Shown here piece by piece: positions 63,484-64,000 of a stretch of DNA of 64,000 nt. The stretch is taken from contig CAVQYQ010000009.1 of assembly GCA_963718195.1 (NCBI GenBank), positions 248,001 through 312,000 of the forward strand, given 5' to 3'. The notes under the pieces are model-generated. The model saw only the letters and a list, made by a program, of their open reading frames with translations. It had not been told where the DNA came from and made no database searches. A program made the position numbers and the translations under genes. The stretch's first letter is position 1, and each line of letters opens with the position of its first letter. The stretch comes from MADRE3 sp963718195 (GTDB lineage: Bacteria > Desulfobacterota > Desulfobulbia > Desulfobulbales > Desulfocapsaceae).

Positions 63484-63909
63484 ATGGCAGATCAAAAAAC
63501 GATTAAACAGGCAATCAAAAGGATATTCCCGACTATCGGTCTTGACGATTCTCTTCAGACTGCTATCAAGGCAATGGCTGAAAATAATGTCTCTGTGCTG
63601 GCAGTAAAAGTCAGAGGCGAGTTCATCGGCCTTGTTACTGTCTCAGATGTGATGTTCAGCCTATCCAGCGGAGATGACCCGGAAGAGACGAAGATTTCAT
63701 CATTTATGACAAAATGTGAGTTTGACGTCTCGGGAGCCGAACGTAATCCATGCATCCAGCTTGATGAAGACGAAGACGCAATGTCGGCGATCAAACTCAT
63801 GTATGAAGCCGGTGTAAACCACCTGCTTGTAACGGGTGTCGAAGGGAAAGCTGTGGGTATTGTTTCAAGCCTGGAGATTATAAAACTCTATGGTGCAGAA
63901 TCTGCTTGA
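63484..63909 (+). CDS. Two-CBS-domain protein
   Basis: A 141-aa cytoplasmic protein consisting of a tandem CBS pair (Bateman module). The repeats are DDSLQTAIKAMAENNVSVLAVKVRGEFIGLVTVSDVM and EDAMSAIKLMYEAGVNHLLVTGVEGKAVGIVSSLEI in overlapping blocks. The AGGAGGG site is ideal. It is likely to bind adenosine nucleotides and regulate a partner. No partner gene is visible before the window ends; 63910-64000 shows no gene. Confidence 0.92.
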   Translation: MADQKTIKQAIKRIFPTIGLDDSLQTAIKAMAENNVSVLAVKVRGEFIGLVTVSDVMFSLSSGDDPEETKISSFMTKCEFDVSGAERNPCIQLDEDEDAMSAIKLMYEAGVNHLLVTGVEGKAVGIVSSLEIIKLYGAESA

Positions 63910-64000
63910 TATCACTACCATAAACAAACAATAACCCTGAAAGGATTTCTTAGCTTCCCATGGGAATATCGGTTTACCTGTTGGTAAAACCGGTAGGTCT

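Overview
The window looks like a chromosomal segment of a Gram-negative anaerobe, most likely a Desulfobacterota bacterium (a Desulfobulbales-type sulfate reducer is my best guess). The reasons are a DsrC-family protein, a PEP-CTERM exported protein with a sigma-54 promoter, a DUF134/DUF5320 pair, lipoproteins and outer-membrane proteins, a probable selenoprotein and a c-di-GMP riboswitch. No ribosomal RNA, tRNA, CRISPR array, integrase or intact insertion sequence was seen. The taxonomic placement is inference.

Layout. 1-0.7 kb: 5' part of thiM behind a TPP riboswitch and a consensus promoter. 0.9-5 kb: Na+/Ca2+-type antiporter, sodium:solute symporter, agmatinase and LysE exporter. 5.3-6.1 kb: an ArsM-like methyltransferase with an in-frame UGA and a SECIS-like hairpin (probable selenocysteine). 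6.2-10.4 kb: TPR lipoprotein, ECF sigma factor, its overlapping TPR anti-sigma-like membrane protein, then a decayed exported repeat protein and an Asn/Gly/Lys-rich protein. 11.6-23 kb: large cadherin/PKD surface protein, GH18 chitinase with a 1-nt frameshift, two exported serine hydrolases and an exported dikinase-like protein. 23.4-29.3 kb: YjbQ, FG-GAP protein, a c-di-GMP riboswitch with terminator ahead of a GAF protein, two tandem paralogous 53/54-aa membrane proteins, and a PAS-LuxR sensor (frameshifted). 29.6-34 kb: ugpBAEC glycerol-3-phosphate ABC transporter with a PhoB-like box. 34-38.5 kb: NlpC-like protein, small exported proteins, PEP-CTERM protein and a solute-binding-protein remnant. 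38.5-46.5 kb: GAF-SpoIIE phosphatase, thiol peroxidase, BLUF photoreceptor, an outer-membrane protein broken at a G9 tract, lipocalin, type II glutamine synthetase, AraC regulator (frameshifted) and universal stress protein. 47-54 kb: Tat-type multicopper oxidase, PPOX protein, AsmA, DUF134/DUF5320 and a DsrC-like protein without the C-terminal cysteines. 54-64 kb: acetolactate-synthase-like enzyme plus aldehyde dehydrogenase, ArsR-ArsP, C4-dicarboxylate carrier plus a cyclic-nucleotide-domain/aspartase fusion, and a CBS protein.

How parts fit together. The Dcu carrier and aspartase fit aspartate-to-fumarate metabolism. Ugp with the heptamer box fits phosphate-starvation scavenging. ArsR-ArsP and the ArsM-like selenoprotein both point to (organo)arsenical handling, although they lie 50 kb apart. 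The most unusual locus is the exported dikinase-like protein translationally coupled to an exported penicillin-binding-fold hydrolase.

Caution. Five reading frames (chitinase, PAS-LuxR, ABC-binding-protein remnant, G9 outer-membrane protein, AraC) are each restored by removing exactly one base. Part of this may be assembly error rather than gene decay. All calls were made by reading the sequence; no database search was run.
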